From assembly GCA_965116625.1 (NCBI GenBank), contig OZ220717.1:1364001-1428000 (forward strand): a DNA stretch of 64,000 bases. The letters are read 5' to 3'. Below the pieces are notes generated by a model. That model was not told the origin of the DNA. It searched no databases and saw nothing but the letters and a program-made list of their open reading frames with translations. The stretch is from VXNE01 sp965116625. Its GTDB lineage: Bacteria; Pseudomonadota; Gammaproteobacteria; Pseudomonadales; Azotimanducaceae. This document shows positions 34,461 to 43,842 of the stretch, one piece after another. Both the position numbers and the translations under genes were made by a program. The first letter of the stretch is position 1, and each line of letters starts with the position of its first letter.

Positions 34461-37117
34461 CCAGAGGATGATGTCGCAGAGGTCGGTTGAGTTGCCTCCC
34501 GCGCTGCAATTGCCGGCTTCTCGTGCGGCTCGACGATCTGCCTCGTGCGACTCTCCGTGAGCAGCCGGTCGGCCCGGCGGCGGACGCGGTGGAGCAGGGC
34601 GGCGTCTTCGCTCAGCACGTTGCGAAGCGGCCTGCGCGTGTAGCGCGCGAGGAACCGCAGGTAGTCGTTGCGGGGCAGGCCGAGGTGGGCGACGGAAAAC
34701 ATGAGCGCCGCCAGGTCGCGCAGGACCCATCGCCGTGGCACGCGGGGACGGATTTGTGCCCGGTGCAGGTCGATGATGGCGAGTTCCACTTCGCCCTGGG
34801 CAAGCGCGGCCTCGTGCGCCCAGATGTGGCAGAGGTAGAAGTCGCGATGGTTTACGCCCGCCACGTGCAGGGAGCGCGCGAGATCGGCGACCGCATGGAC
34901 AAGGCGGCGCCGCAGGGTGGGCGCCGGTGGTTCCCTGGACCATTGGTCGGTGATGTCTTCCAGGCTGGTGTAGCCGTCTAGGGCATCGCAGACCACGAAC
35001 GAACGCGCGCGCGCCGGGTTCAGGCCACGGCGGCCGAATGCGGCGACCCGGGGGGCCTTGACGCCGCGCTCCTCGAGGTAGCGGCACGCGGCGTACTCGT
35101 TTCTCGCACCCATCGCCGGGAGCTTGAGGTTGCATAGCTCTTTTACGATCTCGCCCCACCCGACGGCGTCGTGCACCTTGGCGAAATACGCGGCGCCGCC
35201 CTCAACGAAACGTAGCGTGCGACGATTCTTGACAACGCGATAGGTCTCGCCCTTGAGCGCCTGCACCACCTCGAATGGATCCCGGCCATCCCAGGCGGCA
35301 CCAAGGTCATCCCTCAGGTAGGTGTCGGACGCGCGCGTCCAGCCAATGCCCCTGGTCGGCGCCCACGGGCTCGACAGTTCCGGATGCCCCGCAGACACGC
35401 GGGCGTTCACGACCTGCGTTATGAAACCGACCACCGAATCCGGGTCGCCGTTGCGCGAATCCCTGTCGATACGCGACTCCACGGGATAGTAGTCGGCGTA
35501 GTCCTCACGCTGGTCGGGACTGGTCACCAGGACCTTTGTCCTGCCGTAGAAAACCGCACTCTCCGACGCGAGCATTTGCCTGGCGCGGGCCGTGCTGGCG
35601 ACGGGAAAGACATCGCGCAGCCTGATGGGCTCGGAGGTGCCGAGGTTCGCGCGTAGACCTTCGATCTCCCGTTGCGCGGGCCGCTCGGTGACGATGCAGA
35701 GATCGAGCCCGGGCATCTTGTTGAAACCCACGACGCAGTGTGCGGGGTTGCGCTGCAAATGGTGCTGGACCCACCGCTCGAAACGTTCGACGTGTCCGTA
35801 GTCGGTCCTGGAGGCTACCGGAGCCACGATTACCTCCGCGCCCTCTGTCCCGCCTTCGCGCTCCATGGTGTATATGCGCGGGTGGTAACCGGCGGCCCGG
35901 CAAGCTTCAGCGATCTGCGTGCAGTTGCGGGATGCCGGTTCGGTCGCGGTCAGGCGATGCAGACAGAGCGCCACGACGGGTTTTGTTTCGCCCTTGCCGA
36001 ACCGCTCGATCAGGTCGCAAGCCGCCTGGACGCCTCCCGAAAGCGCCCCGCTGGCGGCGTAGCGCCGGCCGTTCCCGCGCCACGCAGGCTGCTTCGTCGA
36101 GGTCAGGATCTCTGCCAGTTCGTCGTTGAAACGGGATTGGTCGAAGGGGGACTCGGAGACGATGCCGGCGTTCGCTTTCGATATGTGGAACGCGTGGCCG
36201 CAGGTGTCAGTCGCGAGCACCGGCAGCCCCGCGGCGATGGCTTCGAGAATTGCCATCCCCCCGGCTTCGTCGTACGCGGGCAGCGCCAGGGCGTCGGCGC
36301 CGTGCAGGAATCGGGGCACGTCGTCGCGTCCGCCGAGAAAGTGAACCCTTTCGCCGACTGCCAGCCGCGATGCGAGGCGTTGGAAACGGCGTTTACTGTC
36401 TTCACCCAGAACGAACAGGTGGGCGCGGCGCCTCTGGGCCTCCGGCAGCGCCGCCACGGCGGTAATCAATCGGTCCAGCCCCTTCGTGATGAATCCCGAT
36501 CCGACAAGCAGCACGACGAGATCGTTCTCGGAGAGCTCGAACTCGCGACGCAGCCAACCCCGGGCGTCGAAGTCCGCGGTTGCCGTCACCCGTTCGAGAT
36601 CGAGGTCGGGGGGCAGCGGGAAGAAGCGCGTTTCCACCGTGCCGTAGTAGCGCTGGTAGGCGGCCTTTTGCGCGGGAGCGATGGTGAGGATGTTGACCTG
36701 CCGATCGTCGCCGAACACCGCCCGCTCGAAGTCGGCGAAGTGCCGATACCGGGGCAGGAGCTGGCACACCCAGTGCCGCTGCGTCTGCAACTTCTCCTCG
36801 AAACAGGAGTCGCCCGCGAAGTACACATCGAGTCCCGGCATCTTGTTGAAACCGACGACGAGATCCACCGGGCGCCGTTCGAGGTCCTCCTGCACCCACT
36901 TCGCGAATTGCCGGTTGCGTAAAGCATGGGTGGCGCCCTTCGTGGGCACGGCTACCGTGTCGATGGCCATTTCCCCCGTGGCTGGAGGCGCGTCCCATCG
37001 ATGCGCGTACGCCCGCACGTCGTGACCGCGCTCGGCGCAGGCCGTGGCGATCTTCATGAAGTCGCGGGATAGCCCACCGTATGGAAAGACCCTGAAGATG
37101 CAGAACGCGAGTTTCAC
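34448..37117 (-). CDS. LPS core fusion: glycosyltransferase (WaaG-like), partial second glycosyltransferase, WaaP-like kinase
   Basis: 889 residues. 1-370 is a complete GT-B glycosyltransferase of the WaaG type (FRVFPYGGLSRDFMKIA; donor site in DEAGGMAILEAIAAGLPV). 380-585 resembles the acceptor half of the same domain again, with VVGFNKMPGLD at 87-97 repeated at 462-472, but it lacks the nucleotide-sugar half. 610-860 is a sugar kinase like WaaP/RfaP, with HRDFYLCHIW (757-766) and IIDLHRAQ. So one polypeptide would add the first core hexose and phosphorylate core heptose at the inner membrane. It follows waaC with a 4-bp overlap. The last 30 residues are low-complexity. Confidence 0.87.
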   Translation of the reverse strand: MKLAFCIFRVFPYGGLSRDFMKIATACAERGHDVRAYAHRWDAPPATGEMAIDTVAVPTKGATHALRNRQFAKWVQEDLERRPVDLVVGFNKMPGLDVYFAGDSCFEEKLQTQRHWVCQLLPRYRHFADFERAVFGDDRQVNILTIAPAQKAAYQRYYGTVETRFFPLPPDLDLERVTATADFDARGWLRREFELSENDLVVLLVGSGFITKGLDRLITAVAALPEAQRRRAHLFVLGEDSKRRFQRLASRLAVGERVHFLGGRDDVPRFLHGADALALPAYDEAGGMAILEAIAAGLPVLATDTCGHAFHISKANAGIVSESPFDQSRFNDELAEILTSTKQPAWRGNGRRYAASGALSGGVQAACDLIERFGKGETKPVVALCLHRLTATEPASRNCTQIAEACRAAGYHPRIYTMEREGGTEGAEVIVAPVASRTDYGHVERFERWVQHHLQRNPAHCVVGFNKMPGLDLCIVTERPAQREIEGLRANLGTSEPIRLRDVFPVASTARARQMLASESAVFYGRTKVLVTSPDQREDYADYYPVESRIDRDSRNGDPDSVVGFITQVVNARVSAGHPELSSPWAPTRGIGWTRASDTYLRDDLGAAWDGRDPFEVVQALKGETYRVVKNRRTLRFVEGGAAYFAKVHDAVGWGEIVKELCNLKLPAMGARNEYAACRYLEERGVKAPRVAAFGRRGLNPARARSFVVCDALDGYTSLEDITDQWSREPPAPTLRRRLVHAVADLARSLHVAGVNHRDFYLCHIWAHEAALAQGEVELAIIDLHRAQIRPRVPRRWVLRDLAALMFSVAHLGLPRNDYLRFLARYTRRPLRNVLSEDAALLHRVRRRADRLLTESRTRQIVEPHEKPAIAAREATQPTSATSSSGITT

Positions 37118-38130
37118 GCGAGCAGCTCCGAGACCTGCGTCCAGACCCGGTCCGGGTCGAGGCGCGCGAAACAGGCGGGTTCAACCGTCTCGCCCTGCCA
37201 GCGCAGCGCTTCGCCGCGATAGCCGCAATGCCGCGACAGGCAGGGCGCGCATTCGATGTCCCCCTGGATGTTCCGGGCGCGACTGCCCACGCATCCCGTC
37301 AGCCTCGCGTCCGTTGGTCCGAACAGGCCCACCGTTGGACGGCCCAGCGCGGCGCTCAGGTGCGACAGTCCCGTGTCGACACCGACGACGGCGCTGGCCC
37401 GGGCCAGCAGGTCGGCCACGACATCGAGTGGCATGGACCCGACGGCGCGGGCGCCATCGACCCGATGGGCGACGTTTTCCGCGCGCTGGCGCTCTGCGTC
37501 GGAAAGCCATGGCAGGACCGGCGTCAGCCCGGCCTGCGATGCACGATGGGCGATGTGGGTCCAGAAAGACTCGGGCCAATGCTTGGACTCCCAGGTCGTG
37601 CCGTGAAGCAGCACGCAGTAGGGTTCGGCCTCTTCCCTGATGCCCAGCCCGAATGCCGGTTTGTCCGTCGGCAGGTCGTAGCCGATCGCGGCGGCGAACA
37701 GTCGGCGGATGCGCTCTATCGCGTGGCAGTCCTTCGTCGCGACGGCCTCGCGGCGCGAATAGAAGAGCGCCGCGGCGGGTTCGCGTGCGCTCGTCCTGTC
37801 GTATCCGGCGCGAACACGGCCGCGCGAACAGGACACGATCAGGGCGCTCTTGACCAGGCCCTGGGCATCGATGACGAGATCGTAGCTCCTTCGGCGCAGG
37901 TCTCGACCGAACTCGCGGATTTCGCGAAACCGGCCCTCGCCCGGTTTTCGCCACCGGCGCAGGGCCGCGCGAATCACCTCGCGTACCCCGCGGTGCATTG
38001 CCGGTACCGCCGCGAAGTCCTCTTCAACCACCCAGTCAAAGGTCATGCCCCGGCGAGTGGCATCTTCAACCGCTGGCAGCGTGTGGACGATGTCGCCGAG
38101 GGACGAGAGCTTGACTAGGAGGACATGCAC
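37114..38130 (-). CDS. waaC: lipopolysaccharide heptosyltransferase I
   Basis: 338 residues from a GTG: VHVLLVKLSSLGDIVHTLPA is the classical WaaC start, with GVDTGLSHLSAALGRPTVGL and FGPTDARLTG near the C-terminus. The enzyme adds the first L-glycero-D-manno-heptose to Kdo2-lipid A. The frame is open for 28 more codons upstream, but these lie inside waaF. It overlaps waaF by 16 bp and the downstream fusion gene by 4 bp. Confidence 0.93.
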   Translation of the reverse strand: MHVLLVKLSSLGDIVHTLPAVEDATRRGMTFDWVVEEDFAAVPAMHRGVREVIRAALRRWRKPGEGRFREIREFGRDLRRRSYDLVIDAQGLVKSALIVSCSRGRVRAGYDRTSAREPAAALFYSRREAVATKDCHAIERIRRLFAAAIGYDLPTDKPAFGLGIREEAEPYCVLLHGTTWESKHWPESFWTHIAHRASQAGLTPVLPWLSDAERQRAENVAHRVDGARAVGSMPLDVVADLLARASAVVGVDTGLSHLSAALGRPTVGLFGPTDARLTGCVGSRARNIQGDIECAPCLSRHCGYRGEALRWQGETVEPACFARLDPDRVWTQVSELLA

Positions 38131-39113
38131 GGCTCGATGGCCTTGATCACACGTGCCGGGGCAAGGTCCACCAGGCACTTGTAATGGTCGAAGCGACACG
38201 TCCGCTGCAGGCACGGGCTGCAGGGCTGGGGTTCGCGCAGCGCGACAGCGCCGGCAGCAAGGGGAGGCGTGAAATCCGGGGACGTCGAACCGAACAGCGC
38301 GACCACGCGGCGTCCGAGGGCCGCGGCGACGTGCATCAGCCCGGAGTCGTTGGCGACCACGCAGTCGGCGCCAGACAGCAGGTCGATGGCGCTTGCGAGG
38401 TCCGTGCGCCCGGCGAGGTTCACGGCTTCGGGAACCCGGTTGGCGATGGAATCGGACGCGGCTTTCTCGGTTTCATTGCCGAACAGCCAGACCGACGCGC
38501 CCTGCTTCGCGCAATACGCGGCGACCTCGGCGAAATGATTGACCGGCCAGCGCTTGGCGGGCCCGAACTCCGCGCCCGGACACAGGGCGACGACATGTTC
38601 GGCCCTCGGAAGGTCCAGCGCGTTACGCTGCCTGTCGAGGTTCGCGGGGTCCGCGGTAAGACGAGGTACGCGGTAGCCTCCGCCGCTCAGCGAAACGAAC
38701 CGATGGACCATCGTCGGTTGGCCGTCGGGGTCCAGGCGGCGCATGTCGTTCAGCAGTCCGTGGCGGTGTTCGCCGCGAAAGCCCGTGCGTTTGGGTATGC
38801 GGGCGAACCACGGCACGAGGGCCGATTTGAGCGTATTCGGCAGGATGACGGCCTGATCGAAGCCTTCCCGCCTCAGCGTGCGCGCGACGCTCCTGCGTTC
38901 GCCCAGGGCCAGTTGTCCGTGTCCGGCCTTGAGTTCGTGCACGGCGGTGACGCTGGGCATGCGCTTCGCGATCGGCGCCGTTGCTTGAGGCGCGAGTACG
39001 TGTACCGCAGCGCCGGATTCGCTCAGGTTCGCGGTCGCGGCTTCGGCCATCACCATGTCGCCGACCCAGGCAGGCCCGACAACGAGGATCTTGCTTTTGC
39101 CGTTGCTCCTCAC
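38115..39113 (-). CDS. waaF: ADP-heptose--LPS heptosyltransferase II
   Basis: 332 residues: KILVVGPAWVGDMVMAEAA at the start, CPGAEFGPAKRWPVNHFAEV and VVANDSGLMHVAAALGRRVV in the donor-binding half. It adds the second inner-core heptose. I prefer the GTG at 39113, which shares its G with the ilvE stop (TAGTG); a GTG seven codons earlier is possible. First gene of the LPS block after ilvE. Confidence 0.93.
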   Translation of the reverse strand: MRSNGKSKILVVGPAWVGDMVMAEAATANLSESGAAVHVLAPQATAPIAKRMPSVTAVHELKAGHGQLALGERRSVARTLRREGFDQAVILPNTLKSALVPWFARIPKRTGFRGEHRHGLLNDMRRLDPDGQPTMVHRFVSLSGGGYRVPRLTADPANLDRQRNALDLPRAEHVVALCPGAEFGPAKRWPVNHFAEVAAYCAKQGASVWLFGNETEKAASDSIANRVPEAVNLAGRTDLASAIDLLSGADCVVANDSGLMHVAAALGRRVVALFGSTSPDFTPPLAAGAVALREPQPCSPCLQRTCRFDHYKCLVDLAPARVIKAIEPCMSS

Positions 39114-40051
39114 TACATGGCCCGGGTGTGCCACTCCGGATGTGCCTGGCGTCGTCCCCGAACCTGGTCGAAATACCTCGATTGCAGCGTCTCGGTGATG
39201 CGTCCCCTGCGCCCGTCGCCGATGGTTCGGCCATCGAGTTCGCGAATCGGCAGGACCTCTGCGGCGGTTCCGCTAAAGAACGCTTCGTCGGCAATATAGA
39301 TCTCGTCGCGCGTGATCCGGCGCTCGATCACTTCGATGTCCAGTTCCCTGGCGAACGTGAGGATGGTGTCCCGCGTGATACCCGGCAGGCAGGACGTGAG
39401 TTCCGGCGTGTGGATGACGCCGCGCTCGACGACGAACAGGTTCTCGCCGCTGCCTTCCGCCGCGTAACCCTCGTTGTCGAGCAGGAGGGCCTCGTCGCAG
39501 CCGCTGTCCAGCGCTTCGCGCAAGGCGAGTATCGAGTTGATGTAGTTGCCGTTCGCCTTGGCCTTGCACATGGTGATGTTCACATGGTGCCGCGTGTAGG
39601 AAGACGTCCGCACGCGGATGCCCCTTTCCTGGGCCTCGGGATCCATGTAGGAAGGCCACGGCCAGCAGGCGATGGCGACGTTGACGGAAAGGTCTTCGGC
39701 GCGAAGCCCCATCGCTTCGGAACCGAAGTAGACCAGCGGCCGGATGTAGCCTTCCGATAGGCTGTTCGCCGCGATCACTTCGCACTGCGCCTTGTTCAGT
39801 TCGTCCCGCCTGTAGGGAATCTTGATGTTCACGATGTGCGCGGAGTTGAACAACCTGTCGGTATGGTCGTGCAGGCGGAATATCTGCGTGCCGTTCGGCG
39901 TCTCGTAGGCGCGCACGCCCTCAAAGACGCCCACGCCGTAGTGCAGGGTGTGCGTGAGAACGTGCACGTTCGCATCGCGCCACTTGATAAGTTCGCCGTT
40001 CATCCAGATATGACCGTCGCGATCGGCAAACGATGAGTCTTGAGCAACCAC
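39113..40051 (-). CDS. ilvE: branched-chain-amino-acid aminotransferase
   Basis: 312 residues, close to the usual 308. DRDGHIWMNGELIKWRDANV starts the fold IV transaminase, followed by THTLHYGVGVFEGVRAYET. The PLP-binding Lys is in CKAKANGNYINSIL; EGSGENLFVVERG and SGTAAEVLPI bind PLP phosphate. I place the start at GTG 40051, with GAGG nine bases upstream. It makes Leu, Ile and Val from their keto acids; ilvD lies in the same window but on the other strand. It forms one transcription unit with waaF and waaC. Confidence 0.93.
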   Translation of the reverse strand: MVAQDSSFADRDGHIWMNGELIKWRDANVHVLTHTLHYGVGVFEGVRAYETPNGTQIFRLHDHTDRLFNSAHIVNIKIPYRRDELNKAQCEVIAANSLSEGYIRPLVYFGSEAMGLRAEDLSVNVAIACWPWPSYMDPEAQERGIRVRTSSYTRHHVNITMCKAKANGNYINSILALREALDSGCDEALLLDNEGYAAEGSGENLFVVERGVIHTPELTSCLPGITRDTILTFARELDIEVIERRITRDEIYIADEAFFSGTAAEVLPIRELDGRTIGDGRRGRITETLQSRYFDQVRGRRQAHPEWHTRAM

Positions 40052-40200
40052 TGTCCTTATCCTCTGAGTCTCCGGGTCGACGCGCACGCAGGGAGCGGCG
40101 ACATTGTACGAATGTAGGCCGCAAGTAGGAATGACCGCTGCTTGCTTGCGTGGTTCGAGATCGTCGGAACCGACGGCCCGCGACTGGACGCGCAGAGGCC

Positions 40201-40206
40201 TATAAT
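40201..40206 (+). promoter_or_regulatory. TATAAT -10 box before the PhyH-like gene
   Basis: A perfect TATAAT in a GC-rich gap, 50 bases before the ATG at 40256. I do not find a good -35 hexamer at the right distance, so activator dependence or chance are both possible. Confidence 0.35.
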
Positions 40207-40255
40207 CCGGGGTCAAGGCCGTAGCGGATGTCCTGAGAGAGACGGGAGGCAAGCC

Positions 40256-41248
40256 ATGCAGGTGACCCTGACACCCGAAAGGGCCGCGCACAGGCAGACG
40301 GGCTACGAACCTTCGCCCATCCTCGACCCGCCGGTCGCATTGCCGCTCCCGGACTACACGGCGGACATCGAACAGGCGAAGCGCGACATGTCGGAGTACG
40401 GGCTGTGCCGGCTCACCGATGTTCTCACCTCAGCCGAAGTCGACGCCCTTCGGGAGAAGCTCGGCCGCCAGGCGGCTGCGGAACGTGCGCTGGGCGATCT
40501 GGCTCCCCTGAATGCGACGGGGCCGAAGCAACTCGTTTCGAACATGCAGAACAAGGGCAGGGAGATCCTCAAGCTCGTCGAGAGGTCCGAGGTCGACGAA
40601 CTGGTCGGGTCGATGCTCGGCAAGTACTTCCTCATCTCGAGCATCAACGGCGGCATATTCCACGGCAGGACCACCGAGCCCCAGCCACTGCATCGCGACC
40701 AGGGCAGCGTTCCCGCGACGGTGGACTTCCCGGCGCACTGCAATCTCTTCTGGCTGCTCGACGATTTCACGCCGGCCCGGGGCGGCACCTGGGTGGTGCC
40801 GGGGAGCCACCGCTGGCCCGCCGAGTACCAGGTGAAGCCGCCTCCGAGGGAGATGGCGGTGCAGGTCGAGGCGCCCGCCGGCGGCATATTCCTGTTCGAC
40901 GGCAGGGTGTGGCACGGCGCCGGGGTGAACACCGAGGGCCATCCGAGACGCCACATTTCGATGCTGTTCTGCCTGCCCTGGATACGCCAGCAGGAGAACT
41001 GGGGCGTGTCCTGCCTGCAGGAAGTGCTCGACGAGGCGAGCCCCAAGCTCAAGGTGCGGCTGGGACTCCGGTCCTATGGCACGCTCGGCATCGTCAGCGG
41101 CACGAGGACCAGCGCGAAAAAGGGCAGGAGCTTCGCCAGCGCCGATGTCGTGTTCCCCGAGTACATCATCGGTGAAGACGCTGTGCTGCACCCGCTGCGG
41201 CGGGTGAGCCGTGCCGCAACTGGTACTCGCTCGAACGAGACGCAATAA
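40256..41248 (+). CDS. phytanoyl-CoA dioxygenase (PhyH) family protein
   Basis: 330 residues. The iron-binding facial triad can be read as HRDQG (H-x-D) and WHGAGVN (distal His), with RRHIS giving the 2-oxoglutarate-binding Arg. PhyH proteins hydroxylate alkyl chains with Fe(II) and 2-oxoglutarate. GGGAGG lies seven bases before the ATG. It is the first plus-strand gene after the divergent ilvE; argE follows after 88 bp. The substrate is unknown. Confidence 0.88.
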   Translation: MQVTLTPERAAHRQTGYEPSPILDPPVALPLPDYTADIEQAKRDMSEYGLCRLTDVLTSAEVDALREKLGRQAAAERALGDLAPLNATGPKQLVSNMQNKGREILKLVERSEVDELVGSMLGKYFLISSINGGIFHGRTTEPQPLHRDQGSVPATVDFPAHCNLFWLLDDFTPARGGTWVVPGSHRWPAEYQVKPPPREMAVQVEAPAGGIFLFDGRVWHGAGVNTEGHPRRHISMLFCLPWIRQQENWGVSCLQEVLDEASPKLKVRLGLRSYGTLGIVSGTRTSAKKGRSFASADVVFPEYIIGEDAVLHPLRRVSRAATGTRSNETQ

Positions 41249-41336
41249 CTGATTGGACGCACCGGGCATTTGCGGCAGAATGCCGTGACGCGGGCGAATG
41301 CGCCCGACCGGACCAACGAGCGCTGCCCATTCACCG

Positions 41337-42488
41337 ATGAAACTGCCGACCATCAAGGAGATGCTGGGAACGCTCGTCTCGACGCCCTCGGTTAGCTGTA
41401 CATCCGAGGCGCAGGACCAGAGCAATCTCGACGTCATCGACCACCTGGCGACCTGGCTCGAGGACCTCGGTGGAACCGTCGAGCGCATGCCCCTGCCGGA
41501 CAACCCCGCCAAGGCGAACCTCATAGCCACGTTCGGCCCCCCGGGCGAGGGCCTCGCACTTTCGGGACATACCGACACCGTGCCGTGTGACGAGGGCCGC
41601 TGGAGCAGGGACCCGTTCGCCCTCGCCGAGTCGGAGGATCGCCTCTACGGTCTGGGCGCATGCGACATGAAAGGGTTCTTTCCCGTGGCGCTGGCGGCCG
41701 TGAAGCGCTTCCGGGACACGCAGTTTGTCCGTCCGCTGACCATCGTTGCGACATCGGACGAGGAGTCGTCGATGGCCGGTGCTCGATACCTGGCCGAAAG
41801 CGGTAGGCCGAAGGCCCGGGCGGCGGTGATCGGCGAACCGACGGGTCTGCGCCCCATTCATGCGCACAAGGGCTTCATGATGCTGTCCATCAAGCTCAAG
41901 GGCAGTTCCGGCCATTCTTCGAACCCGGACCTCGGCAACAATGCGCTCGATGCGATGCATGCGGTGATGGGGGAACTCATCGCCTATCGCGGCGAACTGG
42001 CGGCCGCATACCGGAATCCTGCCTTCGAAGTGCCAACCCCGACCCTGAACCTCGGTTGCCTGCACGCGGGGGACAATCCGAACCGCATCTGCGAGGGGGC
42101 CGAACTGCAGATCGACCTGCGCCTCATCCCGGGGATGGACCATGCGGAAGTCCGAGGGCAAATCGATGCGCGGCTCGAAGCCATCGCGGCAGAGCGCGAC
42201 ATAGGCCTGGATATCGCGCCGGTGTTTCCGCCGGTGTCTTCCTACGAGACGCCTGCCGATGGCGAGCTCGTAAGGACCCTGGAGGAGCTTTCGGGCAGAT
42301 CGTCCGGATCCGTGGCGTTCGGCACCGAGGCACCTTTCTTCCAGGCGCTGGGGATGGAGACGGTCATCTTCGGGCCCGGGTCCATCGACCAGGCCCATCA
42401 ACCCGACGAATACCTGGAGACGTCGAGTATCCGTCCGGCGGTCGACGTGCTGACGGAACTGATCGGCCGCTACTGCGTCGACGCCTGA
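41337..42488 (+). CDS. argE: acetylornithine deacetylase
   Basis: 383 residues, exactly ArgE length. SGHTDTVPCDEGRWSRDPF and LYGLGACDMKGFFPVAL hold the zinc-binding His and Asp of the M20 family; TSDEESSMAGA holds the catalytic Glu pair. ArgE releases ornithine from N-acetylornithine. It is followed after 16 bp by argA, so a linear (acetyl-wasting) arginine route is indicated, as in enteric and related gammaproteobacteria. Confidence 0.93.
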   Translation: MKLPTIKEMLGTLVSTPSVSCTSEAQDQSNLDVIDHLATWLEDLGGTVERMPLPDNPAKANLIATFGPPGEGLALSGHTDTVPCDEGRWSRDPFALAESEDRLYGLGACDMKGFFPVALAAVKRFRDTQFVRPLTIVATSDEESSMAGARYLAESGRPKARAAVIGEPTGLRPIHAHKGFMMLSIKLKGSSGHSSNPDLGNNALDAMHAVMGELIAYRGELAAAYRNPAFEVPTPTLNLGCLHAGDNPNRICEGAELQIDLRLIPGMDHAEVRGQIDARLEAIAAERDIGLDIAPVFPPVSSYETPADGELVRTLEELSGRSSGSVAFGTEAPFFQALGMETVIFGPGSIDQAHQPDEYLETSSIRPAVDVLTELIGRYCVDA

Positions 42489-42504
42489 CTTCCTGGCCCC
42501 ACCG

Positions 42505-43773
42505 ATGGACTCCGCCGACTTCGCAAGATGGTTGCGCGACGCGACGCCGTACATCGGCGCGCATCGCGGGCGGACCTTTGTCGTTCTGCTGGACGCGGAG
42601 GTCGTGGACTGTCCGAACCTGCCGGATCTCGTGCGCGACCTCGCACTGCTTCACACCCTCGGGATCAGGCTGGTGATCGTCCACGGCGCCGGTGGAGTGG
42701 ATGCGCCCGGAGCGGTGGACGAAGAGTCGAGGGATGTCCGGATCGCTGCCGCCGGACTCGTACGCAGTCGGCTGGAGGCCTGTTTCTCGGGGCTTGCTCC
42801 CCTGGGCTCGAGTGGAACCGAACGCGTTTTCCTTGCCGGCGCCAACCTGGTCGCGGCGAAGCCACGGGGCGTCGCGGACGGCGTCAACCAGGGCTTCGCG
42901 GGGGAGCCCCGACGCATCGCGACCGACGTGGCCCGCCGTCTTCTGGACCAGCGCTGCATCGTGCTGTTGCCTCCGTACGGGTATTCGAACGCCGGCGAGG
43001 CCTACGTATTGAACGCTCCGTCCCTGGCGGCGCAGGCGGCGACGGCGCTTGGCGCGGACAAGCTCATCGTCTACGACGCCATGGAGCGGTTGAACGGCAT
43101 CAGCCAGATGTCACCTTCGGCGCTGGCGGCACTGCTCGCGAAGGACGAATGCCCGCGTGGGTCGACGTCGCGTCTCGAGGCGCTGTTGCATGCGACCCGT
43201 GGCGGCGCCGCGCGCGGCCACCTGATCTCCTGGCGCTCCGACGGCGCGCTGCTGCGGGAACTGTTTACCGCCGAGGGCGTCGGAACCCAGGTTTCGGAAG
43301 GCGACTACCGCGCCATTCGACCGGCACGGGTCGCGGACATACCGGGCATCCTGGAGCTGATCCGGCCGCTCGAGGATGCGGGCCATTTGGTGCGCCGCCC
43401 GCGCAATCGCCTGGAGGCGGAGATCGATCGTTTCCATGTTGCCGAACTCGATGGCATCGTCATCGGCTGCTGTGCGGTCTATCCGCATGGCGACGCCATG
43501 GAACTTGCGTGCCTGGCGGTGCATCCCAGCCATCGCTCGGTCGTGGACGGCAGGACACTCGGTGAACGCCTGCTGTCACACGCCCGCGACGTCGCACGAA
43601 CGCACGGTGCCACGCGCCTTTTCGTCCTGACCACGGGTGCCGAGGACTGGTTTGCCGCTCGCGGGTTCCGCCCCGCCGAGCTGGACGCGTTACCGGCATC
43701 GAAGCGTGCGTTGTATAACTACCGGCGCAATTCCAGGGTGTTGATCGAGTCGCTGGCAACGCGAGAGAGGTGA
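42505..43773 (+). CDS. argA: amino-acid N-acetyltransferase (N-acetylglutamate synthase)
   Basis: 422 residues. Residues 1-275 form an amino-acid-kinase-like regulatory domain (LRDATPYIGAHRGRTFVVLL) that binds arginine; residues 290-422 are a GNAT acetyltransferase (YRAIRPARVADIPGILELI, with LTTGAEDWFAARGFRP). It makes N-acetylglutamate, the first arginine intermediate, and is normally feedback-inhibited. It sits directly behind argE. Confidence 0.94.
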   Translation: MDSADFARWLRDATPYIGAHRGRTFVVLLDAEVVDCPNLPDLVRDLALLHTLGIRLVIVHGAGGVDAPGAVDEESRDVRIAAAGLVRSRLEACFSGLAPLGSSGTERVFLAGANLVAAKPRGVADGVNQGFAGEPRRIATDVARRLLDQRCIVLLPPYGYSNAGEAYVLNAPSLAAQAATALGADKLIVYDAMERLNGISQMSPSALAALLAKDECPRGSTSRLEALLHATRGGAARGHLISWRSDGALLRELFTAEGVGTQVSEGDYRAIRPARVADIPGILELIRPLEDAGHLVRRPRNRLEAEIDRFHVAELDGIVIGCCAVYPHGDAMELACLAVHPSHRSVVDGRTLGERLLSHARDVARTHGATRLFVLTTGAEDWFAARGFRPAELDALPASKRALYNYRRNSRVLIESLATRER

Positions 43774-43842
43774 GTCGCCGCCGGTGCGGCCTCATCGGAA
43801 GCTTGATGTGTCGCGCGTTCTCGGTATCGAAGAAGGGGAACC

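Noticed and set aside
35672..36922. 416-residue plus-strand frame inside the LPS fusion gene
   Set aside because: Antisense shadow with no recognisable domain; the minus-strand frame has clear glycosyltransferase motifs.
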